From assembly GCF_042679605.1 (NCBI RefSeq), contig NZ_JBHTMU010000026.1, positions 1 to 58,957 on the forward strand: DNA of 58,957 nt. The letters run 5' to 3'. Positions within the stretch are counted from its first letter, which is position 1, and the number at the start of each line of letters is the position of its first letter. Made by a program: the position numbers and the translations under genes. This document shows, piece by piece, positions 51,355 to 58,957 of the stretch. The notes beneath the pieces are model-generated. The model was given only the letters and a program-made list of their open reading frames with translations, was not told the origin of the DNA and ran no database searches. Source of the stretch: Litorisediminicola beolgyonensis. GTDB lineage: Bacteria > Pseudomonadota > Alphaproteobacteria > Rhodobacterales > Rhodobacteraceae.

Positions 51355-52725
51355 ATGCTGAAGAACGACATGCTCGAAACCTGGGACCGGGAGAACTTCT
51401 TCCACCCCTCGACCCATCTCGCCGAGTTCGCCCGCGGCAACCTCCCCAACCGCGTCGTCACCGGCGGCTCCGGCTGTCACATCGAGGACCGCGAAGGCAA
51501 CCGCCTGCTCGACGCTTTCGCCGGGCTTTACTGCGTGAACGTGGGCTACGGCCGCCAGGAGATCGCCGAAGCCATCGCCAAGCAGGCCAAGGAGCTGGCC
51601 TATTACCACTCCTATGTCGGTCACGGCACCGAGGCCTCGATCACGCTCGCGAAGATGATCCTCGACCGCGCGCCCGAGCACATGTCCAAGGTCTATTTCG
51701 GCCTCTCGGGGTCGGATGCGAACGAGACCAACATCAAGCTCGTCTGGTACTACAACAACATCCTCGGCCGTCCCGAGAAGAAGAAGATCATCTCGCGCTG
51801 GCGCGGCTATCACGGCTCTGGCCTGATGACCGGGTCGCTGACCGGGCTCGAGCTCTTCCACAAGAAGTTCGACCTGCCGCTGAGCCAGGTGATCCATACC
51901 GAGGCGCCCTACTACTACCGCCGCCCCGACCTGTCGATGAGCGAGGCAGATTTCACCGCCCATTGCGCCGCCGAACTGGAAGCGCTGATCGAGGAAGAGG
52001 GCGCCGACACCATCGCCGCCTTCATCGGTGAGCCCGCGCTCGGGACCGGAGGCCTCGTGCCGCCGCCCGCGGGCTACTGGGAGGCGATCCAGAAGGTGCT
52101 CGACAAGCACGACATCCTGCTCATCGCCGACGAGGTGGTGACCGGCTTCGGACGGCTCGGTACCATGTTCGGCTCCGAGCATTACGGCCTGAAGCCCGAC
52201 CTCATCACCATCGCCAAGGGCCTGACCTCGGCCTACGCGCCGCTTTCGGGCTCGATCGTGTCCGAAAAGATGTGGACCGTCCTGGAGCAGGGCACCGACG
52301 AGAACGGCCCGATCGGCCATGGCTGGACCTATTCGGCGCACCCGATCGGGGCGGCGGCGGGCGTCGCCAACCTGAAGCTGATCGACGATCTCGGGATGGT
52401 CGCCAATGCCGGCAAGGTCGGCGGCTACCTCAAGCGCGCGCTCGAGGACGCGGTGGGCGGCCACGCCCATGTCGGCGAGGTGCGCGGCGAGGGGCTGCTC
52501 TGCGCGGTCGAGATGGTCAAGGACCGCGACACCCGCACCTTCTTCGACGCCTCCGAAAAGGTCGGCCCCTCGGTCGCCGCGGCGCTCCTGAAGGAAGGCG
52601 TGATCGCGCGCGCCATGCCGCAGGGCGACATCATCGGCTTCGCCCCGCCCTTCTGCCTGACCGAGGCCGAGGCCGACGAGGTCGCGGGCAAGATGGCCAA
52701 GGCGGTCGCTGCCGTCCTGGGCTGA
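51355..52725 (+). CDS. Class III aminotransferase, probable diaminobutyrate/omega transaminase (Atf/DoeD type)
   Basis: The 456-aa PLP enzyme has Lys288 in ITIAKGLTSAYAPLSG, the Asp in LLIADEVVTGFGRLG, and YHGSGLMTGSLTG for the phosphate/ring region. In ectoine degradation this enzyme turns L-2,4-diaminobutyrate into aspartate semialdehyde, the substrate of the preceding dehydrogenase. Beta-alanine:pyruvate type substrates are an alternative. It is last in the cluster, followed by a tailed hairpin and an intrinsic terminator. Confidence 0.88.
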   Translation: MLKNDMLETWDRENFFHPSTHLAEFARGNLPNRVVTGGSGCHIEDREGNRLLDAFAGLYCVNVGYGRQEIAEAIAKQAKELAYYHSYVGHGTEASITLAKMILDRAPEHMSKVYFGLSGSDANETNIKLVWYYNNILGRPEKKKIISRWRGYHGSGLMTGSLTGLELFHKKFDLPLSQVIHTEAPYYYRRPDLSMSEADFTAHCAAELEALIEEEGADTIAAFIGEPALGTGGLVPPPAGYWEAIQKVLDKHDILLIADEVVTGFGRLGTMFGSEHYGLKPDLITIAKGLTSAYAPLSGSIVSEKMWTVLEQGTDENGPIGHGWTYSAHPIGAAAGVANLKLIDDLGMVANAGKVGGYLKRALEDAVGGHAHVGEVRGEGLLCAVEMVKDRDTRTFFDASEKVGPSVAAALLKEGVIARAMPQGDIIGFAPPFCLTEAEADEVAGKMAKAVAAVLG

Positions 52726-52735
52726 GCGCCCCCGG

Positions 52736-52770
52736 GCAAGCGTGGCTTGCGTATTTGGAAAAAGAAGAAA
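52736..52770 (+). repeat. Tailed hairpin, copy B (after aminotransferase)
   Basis: The hairpin GCAAGC-GTG-GCTTGC (52736-52750) is followed, one base later, by TATTTGGAAAAAGAAGAAA (52752-52770). The tail matches the tail of the element at 32081-32099 (minus strand) although the hairpins differ. It begins 11 bp after the stop codon. Confidence 0.55.
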
Positions 52771-52780
52771 CGCTAAGAGA

Positions 52781-52808
52781 GGCGCGCCGGGGACACCGGC
52801 GCGCCTTT
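52781..52808. terminator. Bidirectional intrinsic terminator between aminotransferase and fbp
   Basis: Perfect 10-bp arms GGCGCGCCGG and CCGGCGCGCC with a 5-nt loop are followed by TTT on the plus strand. The site serves the aminotransferase and, from the other side, fbp, whose stop is at 52813. Confidence 0.8.
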
Positions 52809-52812
52809 GTCG

Positions 52813-53781
52813 TCAGCGATGGAGGGCGGCGATGTGGTCGACCTCGGATTTCGAGCCGAGCACGGTCGCGATGCGCTGATGCGGCTCGGTCGGCACCAGA
52901 TCGAGGATCCGCTCGGTGCCGGTGGTGGCGCCGCCGCCCGCCGCCTCGACGATCATCGCCATCGGCGCGACCTCGTAGAGGAGCCGGAGCCGTCCGCCCT
53001 TGTCGCGGTTGCGGTCGTCGAGCGGGTAGAGGAACACGCCGCCGCGCATCAGGATGCGGTGCATCTCGGCGACCATCGAGGCCACCCAGCGCATGTTAAA
53101 ATCGCGCCCGCGCGGGCCGTCGCGCCCGGCGGTGACCTCGTCGTAATAGCGCTTGATCGGCGCGTCCCAGTGACGGTGGCGCGAGGCGTTGATCGCGAAC
53201 TCCGAGGTCTCCTCGGGGATGGTCATCCGCGGCTGGGTCAGCCGGAAGATGCCCGAGCCCTGGTGCAGCGTGAAGCCCTGCACCCCCTGCCCCGCCGCCA
53301 GGACCAGCATCGTCGCGGGCCCGTAGAGCGCGTAGCCCGCGACAACCTGCTCGCGCCCGGGCTTTAAAACCGTGCGGTCTCCATCCTCGGCCACTTTCAT
53401 GATCGAGAAGATCGTGCCGACCGAGAGATTGGTGTCGAGATTGGACGAGCCGTCGAGCGGGTCGAAGAACAGGAGGTAATCGCCCTCTTTCGGCTCTTTC
53501 AGCCAGACCACCTCTTCGATCTCTTCGGAGACCAGCGCCGCGAGCCGGGGCGAGTTGGTGCAGGTCGCCACGAAGATGTCGTTGGCGATGATGTCGAGCG
53601 GTTTCTGATCCTCGCCCTGCACGTTCTCGGAGCCCGCAAGCCCGAGATTGCCCTTCAGGGGGCCGTTGCGGACCTCGTAGGCCACCGCGCGGCAGGCCGA
53701 GGCGATGTCCTCGAGCAGGAAGATCAGGTCCGAGGGCTGGCCCGCGTCGGTCAGGACGCGCCGGAGTGTCGGGCCGGACAT
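52813..53781 (-). CDS. fbp: Fructose-1,6-bisphosphatase class 1
   Basis: This is a gluconeogenic or Calvin-type phosphatase of 322 aa. Metal-binding motifs are ALVSEEIEEV and LLFFDPLDGSSNLDTN, and the substrate-binding region is RDFNMRWVASMVAEMHRIL with GGRLRLLYEVAPMAMIVEAAGG. Its ATG overlaps the glpK stop (TGATG, 53779-53783), so glycerol-derived triose phosphates and hexose synthesis are co-expressed. No Rubisco or other Calvin genes are in the window. Confidence 0.94.
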   Translation of the reverse strand: MSGPTLRRVLTDAGQPSDLIFLLEDIASACRAVAYEVRNGPLKGNLGLAGSENVQGEDQKPLDIIANDIFVATCTNSPRLAALVSEEIEEVVWLKEPKEGDYLLFFDPLDGSSNLDTNLSVGTIFSIMKVAEDGDRTVLKPGREQVVAGYALYGPATMLVLAAGQGVQGFTLHQGSGIFRLTQPRMTIPEETSEFAINASRHRHWDAPIKRYYDEVTAGRDGPRGRDFNMRWVASMVAEMHRILMRGGVFLYPLDDRNRDKGGRLRLLYEVAPMAMIVEAAGGGATTGTERILDLVPTEPHQRIATVLGSKSEVDHIAALHR

Positions 53782-55265
53782 CAGAAGGCCTGCGCGGCTT
53801 TGACGGCGCGGCCCCAGGCGGCGTATTTCACCGCGCGGGTCTCCTCGTCCATCGCCGGCTCGAAGGTGCGGTCGACCTTCCACATCTCGGCAAACCCCTC
53901 CATGTCCGGGTAAACCCCGGCCTTCATGCCCGCGAGCCAGGCCGCGCCCATCGCCGTCGTCTCGAGGACCGCGGGCCGGTCCACCGGGGCGCCGATGATG
54001 TCCGAGAGGAACTGCATCGCCCAGTCCGAGGCGCTCATGCCGCCATCGACCCGGAGCGTGCCGCCGCCATCGTCGGACCAGTCGTCGCGCATCGCTTCCA
54101 GAAGATCGCGGGTCTGGTAGCCGACCGACTGGAGCGCGGCACGCGCGAACTCCTCGGGCCCCGAGCCGCGGGTCAGGCCGAAGATCGCGCCGCGGCATTC
54201 GGCGTTCCAATAAGGCGCGCCGAGCCCCACGAAGGCCGGGACCAGCACCACGTTCTGGTTGTCGTCGGCGGCCTCGGCCAAGGGCTGGGTCTCCTTGGCG
54301 TCGCGGATGATCTTGAGACCGTCGCGCAGCCATTGCACCACCGCGCCCGCGATGAAGATCGAGCCTTCGAGCGCATAGGTCGGCGTGCCGTCGAGCTGGT
54401 AGGCGATGGTCGTCAGAAGCCGGTTCTTCGACGCGACCGGCTGCTCGCCGGTGTTCAGAAGCGCGAAACAGCCGGTGCCGTAGGTCGATTTCAGCATGCC
54501 CGGCTTGAAGCAGGCCTGCCCAATCGTGGCCGCCTGCTGGTCGCCCGCGACGCCGAGGATCGGGAGCTCGCGGCCGAAGAGATCGGGCCGGGTCACGCCG
54601 AACTCGGTGGCGCAGTCGCGCACCTCGGGCAGCATCTCGGGCGGAATGTCGAGAAGCTTGCAGATCGTCGTCGACCAGCGCCCCTTGCGGATGTCGTAAA
54701 GCAGCGTGCGCGCGGCGTTCGTGGCGTCGGTCACATGGCTCTTGCCGCCGGTGAGCTTCCAGATCAGAAAGCTGTCCACCGTGCCGAAAAGGATCTCCCC
54801 GGCCTTTGCGCGGCTCCGGTCGGGATCGACCTCGTCGAGGATCCATTTGAGCTTCGTGGCCGAGAAATACGGATCGAGCAGCAGCCCCGTGCGCTCGGTC
54901 ACCATGTCCTCGTGCCCGGCCGCCTTGAGTTCCTGGCAGAGCGCCGAGGTCCGCCGGTCCTGCCAGACGATGGCGCGATGCACCGCCTGCCCGGTCTTGG
55001 CGTCCCAGACCACCACGGTTTCGCGCTGGTTGGTGATGCCGATGGCGGCAATGTCCTTGGCGTCGATGCCCGCGCGCTCGATCACCTGGCGGCAGGTGCC
55101 CGCGGTCGTGGACCACAGGTCACCCGCATCATGCTCGACCCAGCCGGAATCGGGATAATGCTGGGTGAACTCCTCTTGCGCGGTCGCGGTGATCCGGAGC
55201 GCCTCGTCGAACAGGATCGCACGGCTGGACGTGGTGCCCTGGTCGATGGCCAGAACGTGGGTCAT
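53781..55265 (-). CDS. glpK: Glycerol kinase
   Basis: This 494-aa FGGY-family kinase has the ATP motif AIDQGTTSSRAILFD at the N-terminus, then DRRTSALC and a late GGGTLRVDGGMSASDWAMQ (FGGY signature region). It phosphorylates glycerol to sn-glycerol-3-phosphate for GlpD. It is in one minus-strand unit glpD-glpK-fbp. No glpF facilitator is in view. Confidence 0.96.
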   Translation of the reverse strand: MTHVLAIDQGTTSSRAILFDEALRITATAQEEFTQHYPDSGWVEHDAGDLWSTTAGTCRQVIERAGIDAKDIAAIGITNQRETVVVWDAKTGQAVHRAIVWQDRRTSALCQELKAAGHEDMVTERTGLLLDPYFSATKLKWILDEVDPDRSRAKAGEILFGTVDSFLIWKLTGGKSHVTDATNAARTLLYDIRKGRWSTTICKLLDIPPEMLPEVRDCATEFGVTRPDLFGRELPILGVAGDQQAATIGQACFKPGMLKSTYGTGCFALLNTGEQPVASKNRLLTTIAYQLDGTPTYALEGSIFIAGAVVQWLRDGLKIIRDAKETQPLAEAADDNQNVVLVPAFVGLGAPYWNAECRGAIFGLTRGSGPEEFARAALQSVGYQTRDLLEAMRDDWSDDGGGTLRVDGGMSASDWAMQFLSDIIGAPVDRPAVLETTAMGAAWLAGMKAGVYPDMEGFAEMWKVDRTFEPAMDEETRAVKYAAWGRAVKAAQAF

Positions 55266-55307
55266 CCTCTCCCCCCTTTTCGTCTTCTCGTTGGCCGCAG
55301 ACTGGAC

Positions 55308-56912
55308 CTACTGCGCGGCGGTGGCCAGAGCCTCTTTGCGCGCCTCGCCCATCCAGGTGTCGAGCGCCGCGATCTGCTCCTCGGTCATCCGGAGCCCGAG
55401 CTTGGTGCGGCGCCAGACCACGTCCTGCGACTCGCGGGCATATTCGCGCTCCATCAGGAACCGCACCTCGGCCTCGGTCAGGGTGCCGCCGAAATCGCGG
55501 CCCAGATCCTCGGCGCTCTTGGCCGTGCCCAGAAGATCACGCGCCTCGGTGCCGTAGTGGCGGATCAGACGCTGCGCCCATTTGCTGCCGAGGAACGGGT
55601 AATCGGCGGCGAGCCGGTCGATCTGCCCCTTGGTCTCCTGCACCTTGAAATCGCCGCCGGGCAGCGTCACGCCCGCGGTCCAGGCCCCCGAAGTGCCGGG
55701 GAAGAACGGCACGATCTTCTCCATCGCGTGCTCGGCCAGGCGCCGGTAGGTGGTGATCTTGCCGCCGAAGATGTTCAGGACCGGCGCGCCGCCGCTGTCA
55801 TCGACCTTGAGCGTGTAGTCCCGCGTCGCCGCCGTCGCGCTCTTGGCGCCGTCGTCATAGAGCGGGCGTACGCCGGAATAGGTCCAGACGACATCCTCGG
55901 CGGTGACCGGCGTCTCGAAATACTCGGACGCGAAGCGGCAGAGGTAATCGCGCTCCTCGGGCGTGCATTCGGGCCGCTTGTCGGGGTCCTCCTGCTCGCT
56001 GTCGGTGGTGCCGATCAGGGTGTAATCCTGCTCGTAGGGAATGGCGAAGATGATCCGCCCGTCGGTCCCCTGGAAGAAGTAGCACTTGTCGTGATCGTAG
56101 AGCTTCTTGGTCACGATATGGCTGCCGCGCACCAGCCGCACGCCCTCGCGCGCGTTCGAGCGGATCTTGGTGCGGATGATGTCGCCGACCCACGGACCGC
56201 CGGCATTGACCAGCATCTTCGCCCTGACCGTCCGCGCCGCGCCGCTTTCGCGATCCTCGATCTGGATTTCCCAATGATCCTCGACGCGCTCGGCGGCGAG
56301 CACCTTTGTGCGGGTCATGATGTCGGCGCCGCGCGCTTCCGCATCGCGGGCGTTGAGCACGACCAGGCGCGAATCCTGCACCCAACAATCGGAATACTCG
56401 TAGGCCTTGGCGAATTTCGACTTGAGCGGACCGCCCTCGGGCGCCGCGCCCAGATCGAGCGTCGCGGTCCCGGGCAGGATCTCGCGCCCGCCGAGATTGT
56501 CGTACATGAATAGCCCCAGCCGGATCAGCCAGGCCGGGCGGCGGCCCTTCATCCAGGGCATGATCGTGTTGAGAAGCTTCGAGGTCGGCGTCGAGTTCTC
56601 GAAGCGCATGTCCTTGTGATAGGGCAGCACGAAGCGCATCGGCCACGAGATATGCGGCATCGCCCGCATCAGGGTCTCGCGCTCGATCAGGCTTTCGCGC
56701 ACGAGGCGCACTTCGAAATATTCCAGGTAGCGCAGCCCGCCATGGAAGAGCTTGGTCGAGGCCGACGAGGTCGCCGAGGCGAGATCGTTCATCTCGGCCA
56801 GCCCCACCTTCAGCCCGCGCCCGCTCGCGTCCCGTGCGATGCCGCAGCCGTTGATGCCGCCGCCGATCACGAAGAGATCGTAGTCTTCGGTCATCTCGGT
56901 CTGGTTTGCCAT
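55308..56912 (-). CDS. glpD: Aerobic glycerol-3-phosphate dehydrogenase
   Basis: This is a 534-aa membrane-associated flavoenzyme that oxidises G3P to DHAP and reduces quinone. The FAD motif is LFVIGGGINGCGIARDASGRG, with SSASTKLFHGGLRYLEYFE and the C-terminal GGKITTYRRLAE. ATG 56912 (MANQTEM) has GGAGGA 7 nt upstream. It is first in the glp-fbp unit. A palindrome lies in its upstream gap. Confidence 0.95.
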   Translation of the reverse strand: MANQTEMTEDYDLFVIGGGINGCGIARDASGRGLKVGLAEMNDLASATSSASTKLFHGGLRYLEYFEVRLVRESLIERETLMRAMPHISWPMRFVLPYHKDMRFENSTPTSKLLNTIMPWMKGRRPAWLIRLGLFMYDNLGGREILPGTATLDLGAAPEGGPLKSKFAKAYEYSDCWVQDSRLVVLNARDAEARGADIMTRTKVLAAERVEDHWEIQIEDRESGAARTVRAKMLVNAGGPWVGDIIRTKIRSNAREGVRLVRGSHIVTKKLYDHDKCYFFQGTDGRIIFAIPYEQDYTLIGTTDSEQEDPDKRPECTPEERDYLCRFASEYFETPVTAEDVVWTYSGVRPLYDDGAKSATAATRDYTLKVDDSGGAPVLNIFGGKITTYRRLAEHAMEKIVPFFPGTSGAWTAGVTLPGGDFKVQETKGQIDRLAADYPFLGSKWAQRLIRHYGTEARDLLGTAKSAEDLGRDFGGTLTEAEVRFLMEREYARESQDVVWRRTKLGLRMTEEQIAALDTWMGEARKEALATAAQ

Positions 56913-57022
56913 CGTGCAATCCTCCGTTCTGATCCGGTAAACCCGTTGGGTAGGAGGATAGGGCGCTGAAGGAAAGAACAACCCGGGCGTGCCCCGTGGA
57001 GACCGGGCTTGCGTTCTCGCGA

Positions 57023-57039
57023 TGCCCGAAAATTGGGCA
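57023..57039. promoter_or_regulatory. Imperfect palindrome upstream of glpD
   Basis: TGCCCGAAAATTGGGCA has 5-bp arms (TGCCC/GGGCA) around an AT-rich centre and lies 110 bp before the glpD ATG, in the 154-bp gap after fliP. It is a candidate operator for a glycerol regulator, but no glpR is nearby and I cannot match a known motif. Confidence 0.35.
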
Positions 57040-57066
57040 CATGCCGCGATTTCACGCGGCCTGCCT

Positions 57067-57852
57067 TTAGAAATAGCTCCGCACGAGGCTCCCGGCGAGG
57101 AGCGTCCAGCCATCGGCCAGGACGAAGAAGGCCAGCTTGAAGGGCAGCGACACGATCGCCGGGGGCACCATCATCATGCCCATCGACATCAGAACCGCCG
57201 CCACGACGAGGTCGATGATGAGGAACGGCAGGAAGATTAGGAAGCCCACCTGGAAGGCCCGCGCGATCTCGGACAAGAGGAAGGACGGGATCAGCACCGA
57301 CAGCGGCGCGCCGGGCGCCAGGCCCGGGTCGACATCCGGGCGCAGATCGGCGAGCGCGGCATAGGTCGCCGGATCGGCGCGGCCCGCCATGAAGCCGCGA
57401 AACGGCTCCAGCGCGGCCGGAAGCGCGGCCTCGATCTCGACCTCCTCGGCCAGAAGCGGCGCGATCCCGTCCTCGTAGGCGCGGGTGAAGACCGGCTCCA
57501 TGACGAAATAGGTCAGAAACAGCGCCAGGCTGACGATCAGCATGCTCGGCGGCGATTGCTGGAGACCCACCGCCTGCCGCAGGATCGCCAGCACCGTCAC
57601 CATGAAAGGAAAGCAGGTCACCATGATCGCGAGCCCCGGCGCGAGGCTCAGCACCGTGATCAGCGCGATGAGCGACAGGCTGGTGGCGGTCAGCGAGCTG
57701 TCGCCGCCGAAATCAAGCGTCACCTGCTGCGCGTCTGCCGGTCCCGCGAAGAGCGCCAGCGCCAGAAGCGCCAGCGCGACCGCCCAAAACACCACACCCG
57801 TCGCGGCACGCGCCGCTCGGCCGTCGCACCCCACGGCTGGTTCAGGTCTCAC
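57067..57852 (-). CDS. fliP: Flagellar export apparatus protein FliP
   Basis: FliP forms the core pore of the flagellar type III export gate. The 261-aa product has a signal peptide, then LSLAPGLAIMVTCFPFMVTVLAILRQA (near residues 67-95), a periplasmic loop and FLIFLPFLIIDLVVAAVLMSMGMMMVPP (near residues 205-235), the two most conserved FliP blocks. The start is GTG 57852, overlapping the fliN stop as GTGA. Confidence 0.95.
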   Translation of the reverse strand: MRPEPAVGCDGRAARAATGVVFWAVALALLALALFAGPADAQQVTLDFGGDSSLTATSLSLIALITVLSLAPGLAIMVTCFPFMVTVLAILRQAVGLQQSPPSMLIVSLALFLTYFVMEPVFTRAYEDGIAPLLAEEVEIEAALPAALEPFRGFMAGRADPATYAALADLRPDVDPGLAPGAPLSVLIPSFLLSEIARAFQVGFLIFLPFLIIDLVVAAVLMSMGMMMVPPAIVSLPFKLAFFVLADGWTLLAGSLVRSYF

Positions 57853-58139
57853 CCGGCCGCCTTGAGATCGGTCACCTCGGTCAGCCGCACCGCCAACTGC
57901 CCCCTCTCGCCCTCGTCCTGCACTTCGAGCACCCCGAGCGCGATCAGCCGGTCGCCGACGAACAGCTCCACCGGATCTTCGAGCCGCTTGTCGAGCGGCA
58001 GCACCGAGCCCGCGTCGAGCTGCAGGAGGTCGCGCACCAGCGGGCGCGCGCGGCCCACCGAGACGGTGATCTCGATCGGCACCGAGGTCAGCGGGTTGGT
58101 ATCGGCTCTGGGCGCGGTCTCGGTCCGGGGGTCAGCCAC
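57849..58139 (-). CDS. fliN: Flagellar motor switch protein FliN
   Basis: The 96-aa product is a SpoA-fold protein of the C-ring. The conserved patch is VPIEITVSVGRARPLVRDLL, LDAGSVLPLDKRLEDPVELFVGDRLIALG. The start GTG 58139 is inferred since upstream residues are the fliH shadow and the family begins here; it overlaps fliH by 8 bp. Confidence 0.92.
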   Translation of the reverse strand: MADPRTETAPRADTNPLTSVPIEITVSVGRARPLVRDLLQLDAGSVLPLDKRLEDPVELFVGDRLIALGVLEVQDEGERGQLAVRLTEVTDLKAAG

Positions 58140-58746
58140 TCTCGGCACTCCTTCTGGCTTGATCGGTAAAGGCGGCCACCGCGTCGCGGATGCCGTCGGC
58201 AAGGGCGCTCAGATCGACCCGGTCCTGGCGCGATCCAAGCCGGATCTCCGCCTGTCCCGGTCCGAGCCGGGGATCCGAGGCCACCGTCGCCTCGACCCCG
58301 GTCTCGGGGCCGACAAAATCCCGCACGCGCAGCAGATCCTCGGCCGAGACGCGGATCTCGACCGCGTACTCCACGAGACCACGGGCGCGCTCCTGAAGCG
58401 TCTCGACCACGTGCAGCCCGATGCTCTCCTGCAGCGCCTCGGGCAGGATGTGATCGACCAGCTCGGTAAAGAGCGGCTCCAGCTCGCGCAGGATATGGCT
58501 GTAGGCTTCGTGATAGGTGAACGACAGGTCCAGAAGCGTCTGCGCCAACCCCTCCGAGAGCCGCCCGCCCTCGGCGGCCTCGGCCGCGACCGCATCGTCC
58601 CATCCGGCCTTGTATCCCTCTTCGAACGCGGCCCGCTCGCGGGCCTCGGTCTCGGCCTCGGTGACCGTCGCGGCAGGCGCCCCGCCGCCCGGCAGATGTC
58701 GGCAATAAGGCGCGAAATCCTCGAGAAGTGCGGCAAGCCCGGTCAC
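58132..58746 (-). CDS. fliH: Flagellar assembly protein FliH-like
   Basis: The 204-aa product lies where fliH does in Rhodobacteraceae flagellar operons. It has an Ala/Glu coiled coil (EAETEARERAAFEEGYKAGWDDAV) typical of FliH N-termini, then a helical and beta-rich C-domain with RVSAEDLLRVRDFV, DPRLGPGQAEIRLGS and a final helix. It would bind the FliI ATPase. GTG start 58746 overlaps fliF as GTGA. Sequence identity to FliH is low, so the call leans on position. Confidence 0.72.
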   Translation of the reverse strand: MTGLAALLEDFAPYCRHLPGGGAPAATVTEAETEARERAAFEEGYKAGWDDAVAAEAAEGGRLSEGLAQTLLDLSFTYHEAYSHILRELEPLFTELVDHILPEALQESIGLHVVETLQERARGLVEYAVEIRVSAEDLLRVRDFVGPETGVEATVASDPRLGPGQAEIRLGSRQDRVDLSALADGIRDAVAAFTDQARRSAESG

Positions 58747-58957
58747 GAGACTTCCTCGGGATCGTCGAGCCAGCTGCGCAGGATCTCGACCGCCTCGTCC
58801 TTGCGCTCACCGATGAGGCCGCGCAGCCGGTCGACCGGGTCCTCGTCGCCGGGATCGCGCGCCGCGTCCTCCACCTTGGCGGCGACCGGCGCGAGCGGCG
58901 CAAACCCCGCCCCGTCGTCGATCTCGCCGGTCAGCGGCGCCGAGGCGGGCTCCGGCG
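58743..58957 (-). CDS. fliF: Flagellar MS-ring protein FliF, C-terminal end (partial)
   Basis: The right edge cuts this gene. The visible C-terminus is acidic and Ala/Pro-rich, then ends DPVDRLRGLIGERKDEAVEI and LRSWLDDPEEVS, the FliG-binding tail pattern of FliF. The stop at 58743 overlaps the fliH GTG. The rest of the gene, including its transmembrane helices, is outside the window. Confidence 0.8.
   Translation of the reverse strand, partial: PEPASAPLTGEIDDGAGFAPLAPVAAKVEDAARDPGDEDPVDRLRGLIGERKDEAVEILRSWLDDPEEVS

Noticed and set aside
53766..56513. 915-codon plus-strand frame opposite glpK and glpD
   Set aside because: Antisense shadow; glpK and glpD on the minus strand show full catalytic motifs.

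Overview
The window is GC-rich chromosomal DNA from an alphaproteobacterium of the Rhodobacteraceae/Roseobacter group. This call rests on gene content and order: gpmI-envC-ctpA-rppH, argH-lipoprotein-DUF2834-lysA-DUF4175, a fliF-fliH-fliN-fliP block, a TRAP uptake operon and an eutBC-asnC-ssd-atf block, plus alphaproteobacterial-type PncB, OhrR and KpsE proteins. Coding density is very high. Many neighbours overlap by ATGA, GTGA or TTGA, and no stretch over 300 bases lacks a gene. I saw no rRNA, tRNA, CRISPR, prophage or insertion sequence.

Layout, left to right. 0-7 kb: a partial lytic transglycosylase, a DMT exporter, a split MnmC pair for wobble-uridine tRNA modification, and a KpsE/KpsT capsule-export pair without its permease. 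7-13.7 kb: a Tat-exported metallo-hydrolase, ApbE, then gpmI, an EnvC-like factor, ctpA and rppH. 13.7-21.9 kb: an acidic hypothetical, an OhrR-like regulator, creatinase, YggT, a thioesterase, a UMF1-type MFS protein, MepA, a phytase-like lipoprotein, a queuosine-precursor transporter and arfB. A structured leader with a tiny ORF precedes arfB. 21.9-28 kb: one minus-strand catabolic operon (dctPQM, SDR, enoyl-CoA hydratase, MarR, amidohydrolase) behind an AT-rich palindromic promoter/operator. 28-38.4 kb: DUF4175, lysA, DUF2834, lipoprotein, argH, TlpA, a P5C-reductase homologue, extensin-like, prephenate dehydrogenase and hisC. 38.5-46 kb: a UDP-uronate epimerase, pncB, a hybrid histidine kinase, pncA, trhO and an MFS carrier. 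46-52.8 kb: galM and a partial (hydroxy)ectoine degradation block. 52.8-59 kb: fbp-glpK-glpD and the end of a flagellar operon.

How the genes work together. Envelope turnover is prominent (lytic transglycosylase, EnvC, CtpA, MepA). RNA modification and ribosome rescue recur (MnmD/MnmC-like, YhhQ, TrhO, ArfB, RppH). Carbon and nitrogen scavenging includes creatine, an unidentified TRAP-imported acid, ectoine derivatives and glycerol. Nicotinamide salvage (PncA, PncB) flanks a membrane sensor kinase.

The most unusual non-coding signals are four. The arfB leader has a 17-nt match to the 16S anti-Shine-Dalgarno tail, a matching downstream anti-SD and a terminator. A two-hairpin repeat occurs twice in opposite orientations. 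There is an operator/-10 palindrome before dctP. A tandem inverted-repeat region lies between asnC and the semialdehyde dehydrogenase gene.
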